From assembly GCA_001303025.1 (NCBI GenBank), contig LJNK01000006.1, positions 1 to 64,000 of the forward strand: a stretch of 64,000 bases of DNA. The letters are read 5' to 3'. Below are positions 62,813-64,000 of the stretch, in pieces (positions within the stretch are counted from its first letter, which is position 1; each line of letters begins with the position of its first letter). The notes under the pieces were generated by a model. The model had not been told where the DNA came from. It saw only the letters and a list, made by a program, of their open reading frames with translations, and did not search any database. The DNA comes from Deltaproteobacteria bacterium SG8_13 (GTDB taxonomy: Bacteria > Desulfobacterota > Desulfobacteria > Desulfobacterales > SG8-13). Both the position numbers and the translations under genes were made by a program.

Positions 62813-64000
62813 AACGGCGATTTCACCGACACGGGCGGAGGATTATCCGGAATGGTATCAGCAGGTGATCAGGGCTTCGGACCTGGCGGAGAGATCGCAG
62901 GTAAGGGGGTGCATGGTCATCAAACCCTGGGGTTACAGCCTCTGGGAAAACATCGTGCGGGAACTCGACGACATGTTTAAGTCGACCGGCGTGAAAAACG
63001 CTTATTTCCCATTGTTCATTCCACTGGGTTTTATGGAGAAAGAAGCAGAACACGTCGAAGGATTTGCCAAGGAGTGTGCGGTGGTCACCCACCACCGCCT
63101 GGAGAAAGGGCCGGAAGGTGGCCTCGTGCCCGCAGGGCCGTTAACCGAGCCGCTGGTGGTCAGGCCCACTTCGGAAACCATCATCGGCGATTCTTTTTCC
63201 CGGTGGGTGACCAGCTACCGGGATCTGCCCATTTTGATCAACCAGTGGTGCAATATTGTCCGCTGGGAAATGCGCACCCGCATGTTCCTGAGAACCAGCG
63301 AATTTTTGTGGCAGGAAGGTCACAGTGCGCACGCCACCGAAGAAGAGGCCCTGGAGCGCACCCGTCTGATGCTCGACGTGTATGCGGATTTGGCCGAAAA
63401 ATACCTGGCGATACCGGTACTGCGGGGCCTGAAAACACCTGCAGAACGGTTTCCGGGTGCTGTGGAAACCATGTGCATCGAAGCGATGATGCAGGACCGC
63501 AAAGCCTTGCAGGCCGGCACGTCTCACTTCCTCGGGCAGAATTTCGCCCGTGCTTCTGGAATCCGCTACCAGGACGCCAATGAGCAGGAACAGTACGCCT
63601 GGACGGTTTCCTGGGGGTTCTCCACACGCTCGATTGGCGGGGTGATCATGACCCACGGCGACGACGACGGCCTGATCCTGCCCCCCCGTATCGCTCCGGC
63701 GCACGTGGTGCTGATGCCCATCATCCGCAAGGACGATGATCGCCCCTCGGTATTGGAGTATACGAACCGATTGGCCCGGTCTCTTCAAGACAGGTTTTAC
63801 CACCAGCGCCGCATCGCGGTGGAGGTCGACGATCGCGACATCGGCGGTGCGAGAGGCTGGGACTGGATCAAAAAAGGGATCCCGCTGCGTGTGGAAATCG
63901 GAACGCGGGATATTGCCGCCAAATCGATTTTTCTTGGCCGAAGGGATCAATCGCACAAAGAAAGGATTTCGTTACAAACCGCTCGATTCGAGGCGGGAAT
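62790..64000 (+). CDS. proS: prolyl-tRNA synthetase, archaeal/eukaryal type (cut by window end)
   Basis: An open frame from the ATG at 62790 to the window edge (403 codons seen), so the gene is partial. GGGAG precedes the start. The product is a class II synthetase of the type lacking the large bacterial insertion: ISPTRAEDYPEWYQQVI at the N-terminus, motif 2 RWEMRTRMFLRTSEFLWQEG, then LVVRPTSETIIG, and motif 3 is not yet reached. GRDQSH-like RRDQSHKERISL suits the anticodon domain. Such ProRS forms occur in many anaerobic bacteria. It overlaps the ispG 3' end in another frame. Confidence 0.93.
   Translation, partial: MGKQKQAKTAISPTRAEDYPEWYQQVIRASDLAERSQVRGCMVIKPWGYSLWENIVRELDDMFKSTGVKNAYFPLFIPLGFMEKEAEHVEGFAKECAVVTHHRLEKGPEGGLVPAGPLTEPLVVRPTSETIIGDSFSRWVTSYRDLPILINQWCNIVRWEMRTRMFLRTSEFLWQEGHSAHATEEEALERTRLMLDVYADLAEKYLAIPVLRGLKTPAERFPGAVETMCIEAMMQDRKALQAGTSHFLGQNFARASGIRYQDANEQEQYAWTVSWGFSTRSIGGVIMTHGDDDGLILPPRIAPAHVVLMPIIRKDDDRPSVLEYTNRLARSLQDRFYHQRRIAVEVDDRDIGGARGWDWIKKGIPLRVEIGTRDIAAKSIFLGRRDQSHKERISLQTARFEAG

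Overview
The window is a GC-rich stretch of a bacterial chromosome that most resembles an anaerobic, propionate- and lactate-oxidising Desulfobacterota (Desulfobacteria, Desulfosarcina/Desulfococcus-like). This rests on gene content, not on a database search: LutABC/GlcDF-type lactate oxidation genes, a full methylmalonyl-CoA section with a biotin transcarboxylase, sucCD, NifU/NifS, HypA/HypB, an acyl-CoA-dehydratase activase, a directly acting glutaminyl-tRNA synthetase and an archaeal-type prolyl-tRNA synthetase. No phage, insertion sequence, CRISPR array or rRNA gene was seen.

Layout. 0.25-3 kb (minus): a broken drug/metabolite transporter, an alpha/beta hydrolase and a beta-hydroxyacid dehydrogenase. 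3-6 kb: an AT-richer membrane protein with a spermidine-synthase fold. 6.2-12.3 kb (minus): lutC, a fused lutB-lutA, a frameshifted FAD lactate/glycolate dehydrogenase and an acyl-CoA synthetase. These diverge from glcD-glcF at 12.4-15.2 kb, with an inverted repeat between the two units. 15.4-25.2 kb (plus): methylmalonyl-CoA mutase, MeaB, carboxyltransferase (12S-like), a small conserved protein, a 5S-1.3S-like biotin protein and succinyl-CoA synthetase, which together convert propionyl-CoA to succinate. Then hypA, hypB and a triple-PAS protein, closed by a bidirectional terminator shared with serA (minus).

30-37.8 kb: nifU-nifS, a lone Memo protein, glnS, an orphan yceD, an M23-fold protein and an aromatic-amino-acid-type decarboxylase. 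38-42.5 kb: a two-gene dehydratase activase-like system. 43-46.5 kb: a two-component system whose kinase carries a degenerate CDP-alcohol phosphatidyltransferase membrane domain, the most unusual architecture in the window. 46.7-48.2 kb: tRNA-Gln(CUG) and gltX.

48.3-64 kb (plus) is a long housekeeping run: rpmF, an acyl-CoA dehydrogenase, fabG, acpP, fabF, terminator, rpiB, glyA, dCMP deaminase, nrdR, ribD, ribE, ribBA, ribH, nusB, a metallo-beta-lactamase-fold hydrolase, ispG and a proS that runs off the right edge. plsX, fabH and fabD, which often sit between rpmF and fabG, are absent here and an acyl-CoA dehydrogenase holds their place.

Two genes near the left end (transporter and FAD dehydrogenase) carry frame disruptions; these could be real pseudogenes or assembly errors. 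Start codons were chosen from Shine-Dalgarno sites and family N-termini and are noted where uncertain.
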